The translations under genes and the position numbers were made by a program. 64,000 nt of DNA from Clostridiaceae bacterium (GTDB lineage Bacteria; Bacillota; Clostridia; Saccharofermentanales; DTU023), in contig DUVN01000030.1 of the NCBI GenBank assembly GCA_012841015.1, forward strand, positions 39,880-103,879, written 5' to 3'. Positions 42,401 through 50,205 of the stretch are shown piece after piece (position 1 is the first letter of the stretch; each line of letters begins with the position of its first letter). Under the pieces are notes generated by a model. It was not told the DNA's origin. It searched no databases and saw nothing but the letters and a program-made list of their open reading frames with translations.

Positions 42401-43214
42401 ACAGACCACCCTCTAAATTCTCAAGCGGCGTGTAAGCTCGTGAATCGGCAGGATCGGACGGGTCAAGTGCATAGGATACTTGTCGTATCAGTTGGTTCGT
42501 CTTGATAGAAAGTGAGAGATCGCTTATCGTTCCATCGATTGTGTGGCGTGTCCCCTCTAGCTCGATCTCCGATTTTAGCGGGAGTGAATAGATGAGTACA
42601 CCTGCTATGAGAAGCAGGAATACGACAAGAAAGGACAACCCGATGATTTTCCCCTTTTTCTTTTTGCGTTTCTTTTTACCTTTGGGAGTTTGCATTGTCA
42701 GCATCAGATCGTCTGCCCAAACGACTTGCTGAGGAGGCATCGGATAGGGATATGAAGGGGCATTTGTTGGCATGTGGGGTTGTGGAGGCACTTGCTGATA
42801 ACTGGACGGATGATAAGATCCAGTTGTGCCGCTGATAGGAGGTTGTGCCGGTGAATACTCCATCCCCATAGGCATCGGAGTGTGTTGTGCTTGCGAGAGG
42901 GGGGGTGGAGTTGGTGTGTAGCTTGCCGATGAAGAGGGCGGAGGTGGTGGTGTGTACTCAGCCTGTGGAGAAGGTGGAGGTGTGTGCTCAGCCTGTGGCG
43001 GGGGCGGGGGTGTGTACTCAGCCTGTGGAGGAGGCGGAGGTGTGTACTCTGACTGTGGCGGGGATTGTGAAGATGATGTTTTCCTCGCCTGTGCTGGAGG
43101 TGCAGGAGGAGGTGCGCTTACGTCCATGGACTGTTGTGGGGTGAGAGCTTTTCCGCACATCACACAAAAACGCGTTGTATCCTCGTTCGTATAACCACAA
43201 TATTTGCATTGCAT
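39423..43214 (-). CDS. Membrane-anchored subtilisin-like (S8) protease with zinc ribbon and Pro-rich repeats
   Basis: This protein has 1263 residues. A zinc ribbon (Cys3, Cys6, Cys17, Cys20) is followed by a Pro-rich region with repeated 'P-P-P-P-Q-A-E-Y-T' units (about 50-95), a Lys-rich patch and one membrane helix at about 189-211. A beta-rich region and an S8 domain follow, with Asp482, His534, Asn650 and Ser736 in the expected motifs. The C-terminal part has two related units beginning 'H-T-P-F' with 'G-G-F-x-G-F-V', Pro/Thr-rich linkers and a 'L-E-W-G-A-S-P-D-D-L-D-L-H-L' domain like DUF2135. The zinc ribbon would be cytoplasmic and the protease outside the cell. AAGGAG precedes the start. 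Confidence 0.92.
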   Translation of the reverse strand: MQCKYCGYTNEDTTRFCVMCGKALTPQQSMDVSAPPPAPPAQARKTSSSQSPPQSEYTPPPPPQAEYTPPPPPQAEHTPPPSPQAEYTPPPPPSSSASYTPTPPPLSQAQHTPMPMGMEYSPAQPPISGTTGSYHPSSYQQVPPQPHMPTNAPSYPYPMPPQQVVWADDLMLTMQTPKGKKKRKKKKGKIIGLSFLVVFLLLIAGVLIYSLPLKSEIELEGTRHTIDGTISDLSLSIKTNQLIRQVSYALDPSDPADSRAYTPLENLEGGLFKKTGRLPRLKLDKIVNESSWDRGPWKRSDNNAKIGNHVLYITVKTLFGTSDPIPFNLHYASGISALPDRSKIKRISDETIEKEILTNELLVSLQYGSDRFVAEALARATGGKIVGEIPSIFRYQFRYEDADKKELETILNKLLESPDVTGAQYNYIYNREETQFYPNDKKFDSWDVGNPDGNNWGLEVIRAPLVWKDIDRLTPISVGIADGGLEYDHEDLGIDRSNIYLFPTYTMETLDDLELYYQKSKKSEGSDYFGKKEHGTHVTGIIAELGDNEIGAAGVNWNTVPYFFHYWHMDVNEDTGELDMWNVTTSFELELTLTTLVEQGCRVINFSVGDTERTEPGSKHEYIETQAYGDLCLRLEQQGYDFLVFKAAGNAGYDASDYAMNRIMKGSDPARRHTVIVASIDNTEIDYDNDVDPRIKYAYRLSDFSNYGDIVDIAAPGTDIFSTVPDQGYKTKSGTSMASPMAAGVASLIYGAHPEYYASQVKAILMEETDTFTTDGINLIPVVNAALSGDYARRGDTPQLPPGQVIPNPAVTPYPGPPTPTDPKQPTPPDPEQPTPPDPDTIQLPDHTPFRGESGKGGFTGFVCDAETKNAIALFTLHVSDQTLDYAYPYPASYDAQKMGEFFTRVLAEDGKDTTVDDLVIEARGYKPYEVPPFTVRGGEVTDLGKLYLDPEDENQIRIPGHTPFPSKEGWGGFVGFVYDDETKTPIPDFTMEGWLKPHGMDKVSINHDFNFPPSKAKFAQLKGEYMVLVNVQGTENTVRDLKVHADGYVSANIGDVHVRSGVFTDAGVIYLKRGVNPPEPTEPKPTEPQPSDPKPTEPQPTAPVSGKVESITLEWGASPDDLDLHLTAPFGGAGESFHIFAHEGYRSYDWIDDVDVALTDESSKGYGPEVITVNELAEDIPFTVYVHDFSNVAKKSGIRALADSGATVSIKFKGVTEPLVFQVPSEEGTLWKVCTIYEGKVTGVNEMSYEGRPLNIGANDDW

Positions 43215-43337
43215 CGGTTTTCTCCTTTCAGGAACGGTGCGAGTTGTTCCTTATGGGTTGAACGATTTTTCTCTTGTATTATAGCACTACACTCATATGG
43301 TATTCTTCATAGTAAAGTATTAAGGAGGTGATTCCGA

Positions 43338-43658
43338 ATGGTCGAGACACCTGATTCCATCATGGAAGAGCTCTATATCGTTGTACAGGAGCGGGCGAGA
43401 TCGCCTGAACCCGGTTCGTATACGAACTACTTGCTTGATAAAGGCTTAGACAAAATTCTAAGTCGTTTAGGTACGCAAGCTTTAGAAATTATTATTGCGG
43501 CGAAGAGTGGACGCAAGAGTCATATCGTAGATGAGAGTGCAGATCTGATCTACCACCTGATCGTACTCTTGGCGGCTTCCGATATACCGCTTTCGGCTTT
43601 GTCAGCGGAACTACGCAAGCGCCGTTCTTTCTCTGAGACGGCATCTGATCCATTTTAA
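43338..43658 (+). CDS. HisE/MazG-like protein with altered metal-binding motif
   Basis: This 106-residue all-helical protein of the phosphoribosyl-ATP pyrophosphatase/MazG superfamily has 'E-I-I-I-A-A-K' and 'D-E-S-A-D-L-I-Y-H-L-I-V-L-L' (Glu66, Asp69) matching HisE. In HisE the preceding motif is normally 'G-E-E-x-x-E', binding magnesium. Here it is 'G-T-Q-A-L-E' (46-50), so two of three acidic residues are lost. There are no other histidine-biosynthesis genes nearby. It may be an inactive or repurposed pyrophosphatase. A good AAGGAGGTG site precedes ATG 43338, so it is likely expressed. Confidence 0.75.
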   Translation: MVETPDSIMEELYIVVQERARSPEPGSYTNYLLDKGLDKILSRLGTQALEIIIAAKSGRKSHIVDESADLIYHLIVLLAASDIPLSALSAELRKRRSFSETASDPF

Positions 43659-43777
43659 ACGAGGAGCCACGTTATGCCCTTCATATTGCGTGATACAATA
43701 TGAATGAACTTGCTCGTTGCCGGATCTTGTTTTCAGTAGATCGCTAGGCACGGGTTCATTTGAAGAACGGAGCACTC

Positions 43778-44383
43778 ATGTCTGAAGAGCCAAAACAAAG
43801 AGATAATGTTAAAAGTCGCGAAGTTGTGCCTCGCGATAAAAAGCGCCTCCCTGAGCAGAAGCAACCGACGGATCAGCGCCCAAAAGGCGCATCTAGCGGA
43901 CAGAGTCGAAAAAGATCGGGAAAACAGCAGCAGAGACGTCGAAAAAGTCAGCGTCCTAATAGACCGACTGAAGCCCAAGGCGAACGACGGGGACAGCAGA
44001 GTCAGCAAAAGAAGCGTCGTCCACAGCAGCAAGCGAAGTCAAGGAGCTCGAGTCCACAGCGAAAAGAGATACCGGCAAAAGACAAAGACGTCGATCAACA
44101 GAAGAATACTCCAAAAGATTTAGATCAGTCTCAAGAGACTAAACGAGCAAAAGACGAAACGCAAAGTTCTGCGCGTGATCGCCACAAGGAAAAACCGGTC
44201 GCAACAGAACATGTGACGCGTAGTGGTGAACGGACGCGTCGTGACCGAAGAAAGCGAACGAGAAGGGATATTACCTTTCGGGCTGAGGAAACAGTAGAGG
44301 ATATTATGCGCGATATTGGTCGTATTGAAAAAGATATTCAGATCGATATCGACAGTATTCGTAACCAGAAACTTGACTTGTAA
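43778..44383 (+). CDS. Highly charged, probably disordered basic protein
   Basis: The protein has about 201 residues, of which Lys, Arg, Gln, Glu, Asp, Ser and Pro make up most. The middle is rich in Gln-Gln and Arg-Arg runs and lacks hydrophobic stretches, so most of it should be disordered. The last 40 residues are different: 'A-E-E-T-V-E-D-I-M-R-D-I-G-R-I-E-K-D-I-Q-I' has helical, coiled-coil-like spacing. The basic stretch could bind nucleic acid or acidic surfaces, but I recognise no family. ATG 43778 (M-S-E-E-P) is preferred; 43760 is an alternative. It lies just before the decarboxylase-like gene. Confidence 0.65.
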   Translation: MSEEPKQRDNVKSREVVPRDKKRLPEQKQPTDQRPKGASSGQSRKRSGKQQQRRRKSQRPNRPTEAQGERRGQQSQQKKRRPQQQAKSRSSSPQRKEIPAKDKDVDQQKNTPKDLDQSQETKRAKDETQSSARDRHKEKPVATEHVTRSGERTRRDRRKRTRRDITFRAEETVEDIMRDIGRIEKDIQIDIDSIRNQKLDL

Positions 44384-44418
44384 TAATAAGTTCTTTAGTT
44401 TTTTGTGAAAAGATTTTT

Positions 44419-45843
44419 GTGAAAAGAATAGAAGAATTGAGTGATCAAGCACCTCTGTGGGGCGCGCTCTGTCGGCAAGCGGATCGCGTCTCTTTTCATA
44501 TGCCTGCACATAGGCAGGGTCGCTCGTTTTCGCATGAGTTGATCGATTCGTTGGTACATTGTGATACGACAGAGCTTGAGCGAACGGGCGATTTAGCCGA
44601 TCCGTCGGAACATATTCGTCAGGCATATGATCTCGCTGCGACATATTTTGGTGCTGGGGAGACGTGGTTCATCACGACAGGAACGACGACGGCGATCCGT
44701 GTCATGCTTGCTGGTGTACTATGCGAAGGAGACGAGATCATTATCCCGCGCGCTGTACACCTAGCCGCCGTTCACGCGGTCGCACTTCTCGGTCTAAAGC
44801 CTCAATTCGTGATGCCCGCAGATGGGCGACGATTTGATGATGGTCAACCCGATGCAGCATCTTTTATCGCTGCGATGCGATCTCATCCTAAAGCAAAGGC
44901 AGTTTTTGTGACGTGTCCCGATTATTATGGTCGGACAATCGATTTGCAGATCATCGCGGCGGAAGCGCATCGACTTGACATGGTATTGTTAGTCGATGAG
45001 GCGCATGGTGCGCACTTTGTCGCCGCTCCTGACTTGTTACCGTCGACGGCTCTTTCGCAAGGTGCCGACCTCGTCGTTCAGAGCGCGCACAAGACATTGC
45101 CCGCATTGACTCCTGCGTCGTTCTTGCATCTCTCGAAAGAGAGCATTAACGACGGGAGGATCTGTCCGGACCGCATCGCCTCCATGATCCGTGTTTTTCA
45201 GACGTCGAGTCCATCTTTTATGATTGCGGCAAGTATGGATCTTGCACGAGCCGTACTCTCTCATGCCGATCGTGCGCCATGGCATCGGCTGATAGAACTC
45301 AACCAGTGCCTAGCTGATTCTCTTCCTCCACAGTATCGACGCATTTCTCTTTCCGGCTCGGACAGATCAAGATTAGTCATTGATTATTCGCAGCTTGGGA
45401 TAGGTAGAGCGGAGATGGTACAGGAACTTGACCGCGCACGTATTGACGCAGAGGTAATCGATCATCGGCGTGTCATCTTTATCCCCGCCATCGATCAGCC
45501 TGAGGGCGATTATGATCGCTTGTCACGTGCATTGTGTTCTATTTGCCCTGTCCAAGATGCCGACAATATCAATCGGCATCTGAGCCACCTTGAAGAGCTG
45601 GATAAGCTGCGCGACGCGTTGTTTTCTGCTCGTCCATCATGGCAGTCCACGCCAAGGCAGGCAATGTTTGGAGAAGCGCTGTCCCGTGAAGCTTCCTGTG
45701 GTCAGACCTCAAAAGTGGCGGAAAATGTCATCGCTCCTTACCCGCCCGGCATGCCTATTGCATGGCCGGGCGAACGTATTGATGAACGGCATGATACGTA
45801 CATTCGAAAGTTGGAAGAGTTAAATATCACGGTACGCCGTTAA
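44419..45843 (+). CDS. Orn/Lys/Arg decarboxylase-family PLP protein (YaaO-like)
   Basis: This 474-residue PLP-dependent protein of aminotransferase fold has the lysine motif 'Q-S-A-H-K-T-L-P-A-L', 'V-D-E-A-H-G-A-H-F' and the N-terminal 'F-H-M-P-A-H-R-Q-G' typical of this decarboxylase family. Its position before tmk, yaaQ, holB and yaaT matches yaaO in B. subtilis. Substrate is not established from sequence; relatives are lysine or arginine decarboxylases or are uncharacterised. The start has no strong ribosome site (GTG/ATG near 44419), so it may be moderately expressed. Confidence 0.85.
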   Translation: MKRIEELSDQAPLWGALCRQADRVSFHMPAHRQGRSFSHELIDSLVHCDTTELERTGDLADPSEHIRQAYDLAATYFGAGETWFITTGTTTAIRVMLAGVLCEGDEIIIPRAVHLAAVHAVALLGLKPQFVMPADGRRFDDGQPDAASFIAAMRSHPKAKAVFVTCPDYYGRTIDLQIIAAEAHRLDMVLLVDEAHGAHFVAAPDLLPSTALSQGADLVVQSAHKTLPALTPASFLHLSKESINDGRICPDRIASMIRVFQTSSPSFMIAASMDLARAVLSHADRAPWHRLIELNQCLADSLPPQYRRISLSGSDRSRLVIDYSQLGIGRAEMVQELDRARIDAEVIDHRRVIFIPAIDQPEGDYDRLSRALCSICPVQDADNINRHLSHLEELDKLRDALFSARPSWQSTPRQAMFGEALSREASCGQTSKVAENVIAPYPPGMPIAWPGERIDERHDTYIRKLEELNITVRR

Positions 45844-46050
45844 AGTTAAAGAGAAAGTATACGAACCATCCTGTACACTCTGGCAATGACGATGTTGCGA
45901 TGAGCTGCGATTGTTCTTTTTGGGTATCACGCGTGTCATGCATTTCGCAATCAGTCCTCACGCATTAGGTAATTTCGCTATATGATGTGTGATAGAATTG
46001 AGAAAAAGCGAGCGTTTTGTTTAGATTCGTTTTTGAGGAGTGTCAGTAGG

Positions 46051-46683
46051 TTGCGAGCCGGAAAATTCATTACATTTGAAGGCATTGACGGATCGGGGAA
46101 GACGACCCAGATCAAGTATTTGGCAGATTATTTAGAATCTTTAGGCCATGAGGTTTTGTTGTTGCGTGAACCGGGTGGTACAAAAATAAGCGAAGAGATT
46201 CGCCGTATCCTACTCGACATGAAAAATGAGGGCATGGAACCGGAAACAGAGCTCTTTCTGTTCGAGGCTGCGCGTTCGCAGCTCGTGCGTGAGGTCATCA
46301 GGCCTGCGTTAGAGCGCGGTGTTTGGGTTATTTCGGATCGTTTTCACGACTCGACGACAGCGTATCAGGGGTATGGACGTGGACTTCAGCTCGACATGGT
46401 ACGTGAGCTCAATAAAAGGGCGATCGGTGATGTGCGCCCCGATATGACGATACTTCTTGAGCTCGGGGCGGAGGCACAGAAACGTCGACTCGGAAAACGG
46501 CGTGAGGACGGACGTAGAGATCGACTCGACGTTGAGTCGGAGGCCTTTAAACGACGTGTGTGTGACGGATTTCTTGCGATTGCGGCGGAGGAGCCCGATC
46601 GCGTCTTCCGTGTTGAATCACAAGAAAAAAAGGAAGACACCGCAAGGCTCATTCGAGAGCAAGTGAGGAGAATACTATTATGA
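46051..46683 (+). CDS. tmk: Thymidylate kinase
   Basis: This 210-residue enzyme has the P-loop 'F-E-G-I-D-G-S-G-K-T-T-Q', the 'D-R-F-H-D-S-T-T-A-Y-Q-G-Y-G-R' motif and the lid 'R-R-E-D-G-R-R-D-R-L'. It phosphorylates dTMP to dTDP. TTG 46051 is chosen because GAGGAG lies 10 bases before it and the length is then normal; an ATG at 45982 would add 23 atypical residues. It overlaps the next gene by 4 bases. Confidence 0.93.
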   Translation: MRAGKFITFEGIDGSGKTTQIKYLADYLESLGHEVLLLREPGGTKISEEIRRILLDMKNEGMEPETELFLFEAARSQLVREVIRPALERGVWVISDRFHDSTTAYQGYGRGLQLDMVRELNKRAIGDVRPDMTILLELGAEAQKRRLGKRREDGRRDRLDVESEAFKRRVCDGFLAIAAEEPDRVFRVESQEKKEDTARLIREQVRRILL

Positions 46684-47009
46684 AATTGATCTTCGCGATT
46701 GTCAGTGACGAGGATTCACCGCGACTGATGGCGGAAGTCAATCGCGCTGGCTACAGAGTCACGAAACTACACTCAACAGGTGGTTTTCTAAGATCAGGCA
46801 ATACAACGCTGATGGCGGTGGTGGAAGATTCTGCACAAGAGGAAGTTCTCTCGATTATTCGCGAGAATTCCAAGAGCAGAAAAGCGGCGATTAACGCTAA
46901 TATTCCTCCTTCGACGATGGGTGCTGCGTATGTGCCGTATCCTGTAGAAGTCACCATTGGCGGAGCCACAGTGTTTGTAGTTCCCGTGGAGCATTTTGAA
47001 AAGACTTGA
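46680..47009 (+). CDS. darA: Cyclic-di-AMP-binding PII-like protein (DarA/PstA, YaaQ)
   Basis: This 109-residue PII-like protein has 'L-I-F-A-I-V-S-D-E-D', 'H-S-T-G-G-F-L-R-S-G-N-T-T-L-M' and the C-terminal 'V-E-V-T-I-G-G-A-T-V-F-V' typical of DarA/PstA, a receptor for cyclic di-AMP. Its downstream partner is unknown in most bacteria. The gene sits between tmk and holB as in B. subtilis and overlaps tmk by ATGA. Confidence 0.92.
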   Translation: MKLIFAIVSDEDSPRLMAEVNRAGYRVTKLHSTGGFLRSGNTTLMAVVEDSAQEEVLSIIRENSKSRKAAINANIPPSTMGAAYVPYPVEVTIGGATVFVVPVEHFEKT

Positions 47010-48163
47010 GTTCATCGATGCCACTGATCTCGCAGGAGCAAGTGACAGCGATTGATACGGGAGGCAATGACCTGTCGTTGTGTTCGATTGCATGCGCAGA
47101 TGAGCTGATTGATTCACTGCGACAATCAATCGTCGGCAATCCCTCCCCGATCTTGCTTGTCGGCGAAGAGGGAAGTGGCAAATACTATATCGCTAAGCGG
47201 CTGGCGGCCGCGCTTCTCTGTCACGCGCCCGATGATAAGGATGGTGCGTGCGGATCTTGTCCATCGTGCCGATCACTTGCGCAGGGCGAACATTTTGATC
47301 TCATTGAGCTTGCACCACCAGATGACAAAAAGACAATCGCTGTTGCGAGCGTTCGTGAGCAAGTTGCTGCGACACTACACATTTTTCCTCAATTAAGCCA
47401 AAGGCGCGTCTACATCATATCTGCTGTTAAAGGTGACACCTTAAATGAGCAAGGACAAAATGCGCTCCTCAAGCCACTTGAGGAACACCCGGAATTTGTC
47501 AGATTCATCCTTTTAACGGAAGATGTGGAGAGATTATTGCCGACGATTCGATCGCGTTCGAGGGTGATCTATTTGCGGCGGCGCTCAGATCACGAGATAC
47601 GTACGATCCTAAAACAGAACGGAGAAATTGATCAAGCATCCGTCGAACTCGCCGTCCTGTATGCAGATGGACTTCCAGGGAAAGCGCTCGCCATTGTCGG
47701 TGACAAAGAGTTTCGGGAACTGCGCACCGATGTATTTGACTTCTTCCTTCAGTTGTTTAACGCATCAAGGACTTTTGCTTTGACCGAGTGGCAGAAGTTG
47801 CTTCAGGAAGGCGACGGAAAGGCCGCAGGGACGAAACTTCAGAAGCACGAAAGAATGCGTGTTGGTGACGTCCTACGGCTGTTAGAATCATTTTCACGTG
47901 ATTTGCTGATTCTGAAAGAGGCAATTCCTCACGGGAAGCTTGTCAACTTGGATTTTGAGGAGTCGCTCAAAGCAGTGCTCAGAAAATACCCAGCGACTGA
48001 TCCATTACGTGCGGCTCTTTTGATTCAGCAGACAAGTCGCGCGCTATCGGCGAATGTACTTTTCGACCACGCTATCGCACGGTTGATGTTGGGACTACGA
48101 CATTATTTGAGCGGACAGTCCGCCGCGGATCACGTCTATTTACCCGAACTGTCAGGTCTCTGA
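47006..48163 (+). CDS. holB: DNA polymerase III delta-prime subunit
   Basis: This 385-residue clamp-loader-type AAA+ protein has the P-loop 'V-G-E-E-G-S-G-K-Y', the zinc-cluster cysteines 'C-G-S-C-P-S-C', 'L-N-E-Q-G-Q-N-A-L-L-K-P-L-E-E' and the 'R-S-R' of clamp-loader subunits. TTG 47006 overlaps the previous stop; an ATG at 47018 is possible. The P-loop is followed by Tyr-Tyr where an S/T is usual, so ATP binding by this subunit may be weak, as in many delta-prime proteins. It is part of the yaaO-to-yaaT block. Confidence 0.9.
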   Translation: MSSSMPLISQEQVTAIDTGGNDLSLCSIACADELIDSLRQSIVGNPSPILLVGEEGSGKYYIAKRLAAALLCHAPDDKDGACGSCPSCRSLAQGEHFDLIELAPPDDKKTIAVASVREQVAATLHIFPQLSQRRVYIISAVKGDTLNEQGQNALLKPLEEHPEFVRFILLTEDVERLLPTIRSRSRVIYLRRRSDHEIRTILKQNGEIDQASVELAVLYADGLPGKALAIVGDKEFRELRTDVFDFFLQLFNASRTFALTEWQKLLQEGDGKAAGTKLQKHERMRVGDVLRLLESFSRDLLILKEAIPHGKLVNLDFEESLKAVLRKYPATDPLRAALLIQQTSRALSANVLFDHAIARLMLGLRHYLSGQSAADHVYLPELSGL

Positions 48164-48255
48164 TCGTGCTACATAAAAGCGTATTCAAGACGAGTCCTTA
48201 TTAAGAACCGTTATAATAAAATATATTGAAAGATGATGAACAAGGGAGTACCCGA

Positions 48256-49269
48256 TTGAACGATAGAGATATGAAAGATAATAGGATTAATGATCTGAAT
48301 GAGCAGGAGACATTCGATGACAGCGATATCGAGCTTAATGGCGTCGAATCATTCATAATCATGGAGGAGAGAGACCACGCTTTGGCCGAGTGTGATGTAA
48401 GTGGCAGTGAGGATGATTTGGTGATGGTCGTCGGTATCAGGCTGCGGGGACGCGGTAAGACGTATTTCTTTTCGCCTGCTGGCTTATTGATTGAATGCGG
48501 TGAGTACGTGATCGTCGAGACGGCACAAGGTATGGAGCTCGGAGTTGCTTCAAGCGATCCGCACGAGGTTCTAATGTCAACACTTAATTCGCCGCTGAAA
48601 GAAGTGTTGCGTATTGCCACAAATGATGATCTTTGTCATTTTGATGAGAACAAGATTCGAGAAAAAGAGGCTGCCGATATCGCACGCGGTCGGATTGCCC
48701 ACTATGGGCTTGAGATGTCCCTTGTCGATGTCGAATATCGATTTGACAACAAAAAAATAACGTTTTACTTTACGGCAGATGGTCGCATTGATTTTAGAGA
48801 ACTTGTCCGTGACTTGGCATCGATTTTCAGGACGCGTATTGAGCTGCGACAAATCGGTGTACGTGACGAAGCGAGCATGGTTGGAGGTCTCGCTGTCTGC
48901 GGGCGAGAGCTGTGCTGCAGCACCTTTTTAAAAGAGTTTAAACCCGTCTCCATACGTCTGGCGAAAGATCAGAACCTGTCTATGAATCCTGCGAAGATAT
49001 CGGGTATCTGCGGGCGGCTTCTGTGTTGTCTCAACTATGAACATGAGGCGTATGTCGACGCGAAAAGACGTCTTCCGAAAAAGAACACACGCGTGATGAC
49101 GCCTGAAGGGTCCGGTGTCGTCGAGAGTGTCAATCTATTAAAAGAAGAAGTGAGCGTGCGCCTCGATCATGAGACGGACTCCTCTATCATCACGTGTCGA
49201 GTGGACGAACTGGACTTGAATCGCACGCGTGATAGTTCGGAGCCGAATAAAAGGAAGCGCAAGATATAA
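48256..49269 (+). CDS. ricT: RicT/YaaT (PSP1-family regulatory protein)
   Basis: This 337-residue PSP1-domain protein has a cysteine-rich segment 'C-G-R-E-L-C-C-S-T-F-L' followed by 'I-S-G-I-C-G-R-L-L-C-C-L-N-Y-E', characteristic of YaaT/RicT. In B. subtilis RicT belongs to a complex that affects RNA processing, sporulation and biofilm regulation. TTG 48256 has GGGAG eight bases upstream; a TTG at 48226 would add ten atypical residues. A disordered acidic N-terminus precedes the conserved core. Confidence 0.9.
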   Translation: MNDRDMKDNRINDLNEQETFDDSDIELNGVESFIIMEERDHALAECDVSGSEDDLVMVVGIRLRGRGKTYFFSPAGLLIECGEYVIVETAQGMELGVASSDPHEVLMSTLNSPLKEVLRIATNDDLCHFDENKIREKEAADIARGRIAHYGLEMSLVDVEYRFDNKKITFYFTADGRIDFRELVRDLASIFRTRIELRQIGVRDEASMVGGLAVCGRELCCSTFLKEFKPVSIRLAKDQNLSMNPAKISGICGRLLCCLNYEHEAYVDAKRRLPKKNTRVMTPEGSGVVESVNLLKEEVSVRLDHETDSSIITCRVDELDLNRTRDSSEPNKRKRKI

Positions 49270-49341
49270 CTTAACAATAATTGATTATACTATTTTTTGT
49301 ACATTCTTATTAAAAATTAATTGCTGACTGAGATGTAATTA

Positions 49342-49381
49342 TTTGCAAATTGTGTTAAAATAAATATGTTTTCCTAGGAAA
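49342..49381 (+). promoter_or_regulatory. Possible promoter with palindrome before the molybdenum hydroxylase genes
   Basis: TTGCAA (49342-49347) and TATGTT (49365-49370) are 17 bases apart. Directly overlapping the end of the -10 is the 12-bp perfect palindrome TTTCCTAGGAAA (49370-49381), a good place for a repressor. The assignment is tentative because the gap has other AT-rich choices. Confidence 0.45.
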
Positions 49382-49480
49382 CGTGTTTATCATCGGGCGC
49401 CTTTCATCTGTTGTTCGCGTCGATGAAGACGTCTCGGTATTAGGTCGGAAAATATTAGGTAGACTCCGAGAAGGAGGTAT

Positions 49481-49621
49481 ATGACGGAGTCTGTGGTACT
49501 GAAGACGGCGATCGCACAAGGACATTCTTTCCCATACAGTAGGCAGCAGGAAATCGCTGTTCGTTTTGGGCAGGTGATTTCTCATCATCTGCTTTTCTGT
49601 ATGCAAGATCGCAAAATATGA
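49481..49621 (+). CDS. 46-codon leader ORF with strong ribosome binding site
   Basis: AAGGAGG at 49471-49477 precedes ATG 49481 and a 46-codon frame ending at 49621. The peptide has no recognised family, no signal peptide and a hydrophobic-His patch 'V-I-S-H-H-L-L-F-C' near the end. It lies 88 bases before the iron-sulfur subunit gene and could be a leader or a small protein. The rest of this 440-base gap shows no RNA gene that I can name; an operon riboswitch cannot be excluded. Confidence 0.45.
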   Translation: MTESVVLKTAIAQGHSFPYSRQQEIAVRFGQVISHHLLFCMQDRKI

Positions 49622-49709
49622 CAATTGCATTCTGATTGTCGAAGACGGTGGCCGCCCGAGTCCCATCAGAACGTGGGTGGTTCTCCATTACTACATGCGT
49701 GAGGTTTAT

Positions 49710-50195
49710 ATGAGCCGAAACTTAAACTTAACGATTAACGGTAAATTGTACGAGTTTACCGTCGGGAGCCGTCTAGGGCAGATCCCGGAAAATGAAACGC
49801 TCGTCGATACGCTTAGAGATCGAATCGGGCTGACAGGCACGAAACGGTCCTGCGAGCAAGGTGCATGCGGCTGTTGTACTGTTATCATCGACGGAAAAGC
49901 TGTCGCCTCGTGTCTGACGCTAACAGTCGAATGTGAAGGTAAAATAATCACAACAATTGAAGGGTTAGCCGATCCTGTCACGGGTAAGCTCGATCCGATA
50001 CAGGAAGCCTTCAACAAGCACAATGCTTTTCAGTGCGGGTTCTGTACGCCGGGTATTATCATGTCCACCAAAGCATTGCTTGACGCCAATCCGAATCCGA
50101 CAGAGGAAGAGATCAAAGAAGCATTGTCCGGCAACTACTGTCGATGCATCAGCCACTATCAGGTGTTAGAGGCTGTAAAGTCCATCATAGGTTAA
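49710..50195 (+). CDS. Molybdenum hydroxylase iron-sulfur subunit (2x 2Fe-2S)
   Basis: This 161-residue protein of the xanthine dehydrogenase small-subunit type has two [2Fe-2S] sites. One is in 'C-E-Q-G-A-C-G-C-C-T-V' with a later Cys in 'V-A-S-C-L-T-L'; the other is in 'Q-C-G-F-C-T-P-G' and 'N-Y-C-R-C-I'. It passes electrons from the molybdenum site to the FAD subunit. ATG 49710 follows GAGGTTT and gives the family start; upstream in-frame codons from 49677 look non-coding. It is 10 bases from the large subunit gene. Confidence 0.93.
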   Translation: MSRNLNLTINGKLYEFTVGSRLGQIPENETLVDTLRDRIGLTGTKRSCEQGACGCCTVIIDGKAVASCLTLTVECEGKIITTIEGLADPVTGKLDPIQEAFNKHNAFQCGFCTPGIIMSTKALLDANPNPTEEEIKEALSGNYCRCISHYQVLEAVKSIIG

Positions 50196-50205
50196 GGAGG
50201 TTGTC

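Noticed and set aside
43733..44032. 99-codon reverse frame opposite the disordered protein
   Set aside because: It is an antisense image of the Arg/Gln-rich repeats; the forward frame has the better start and length.
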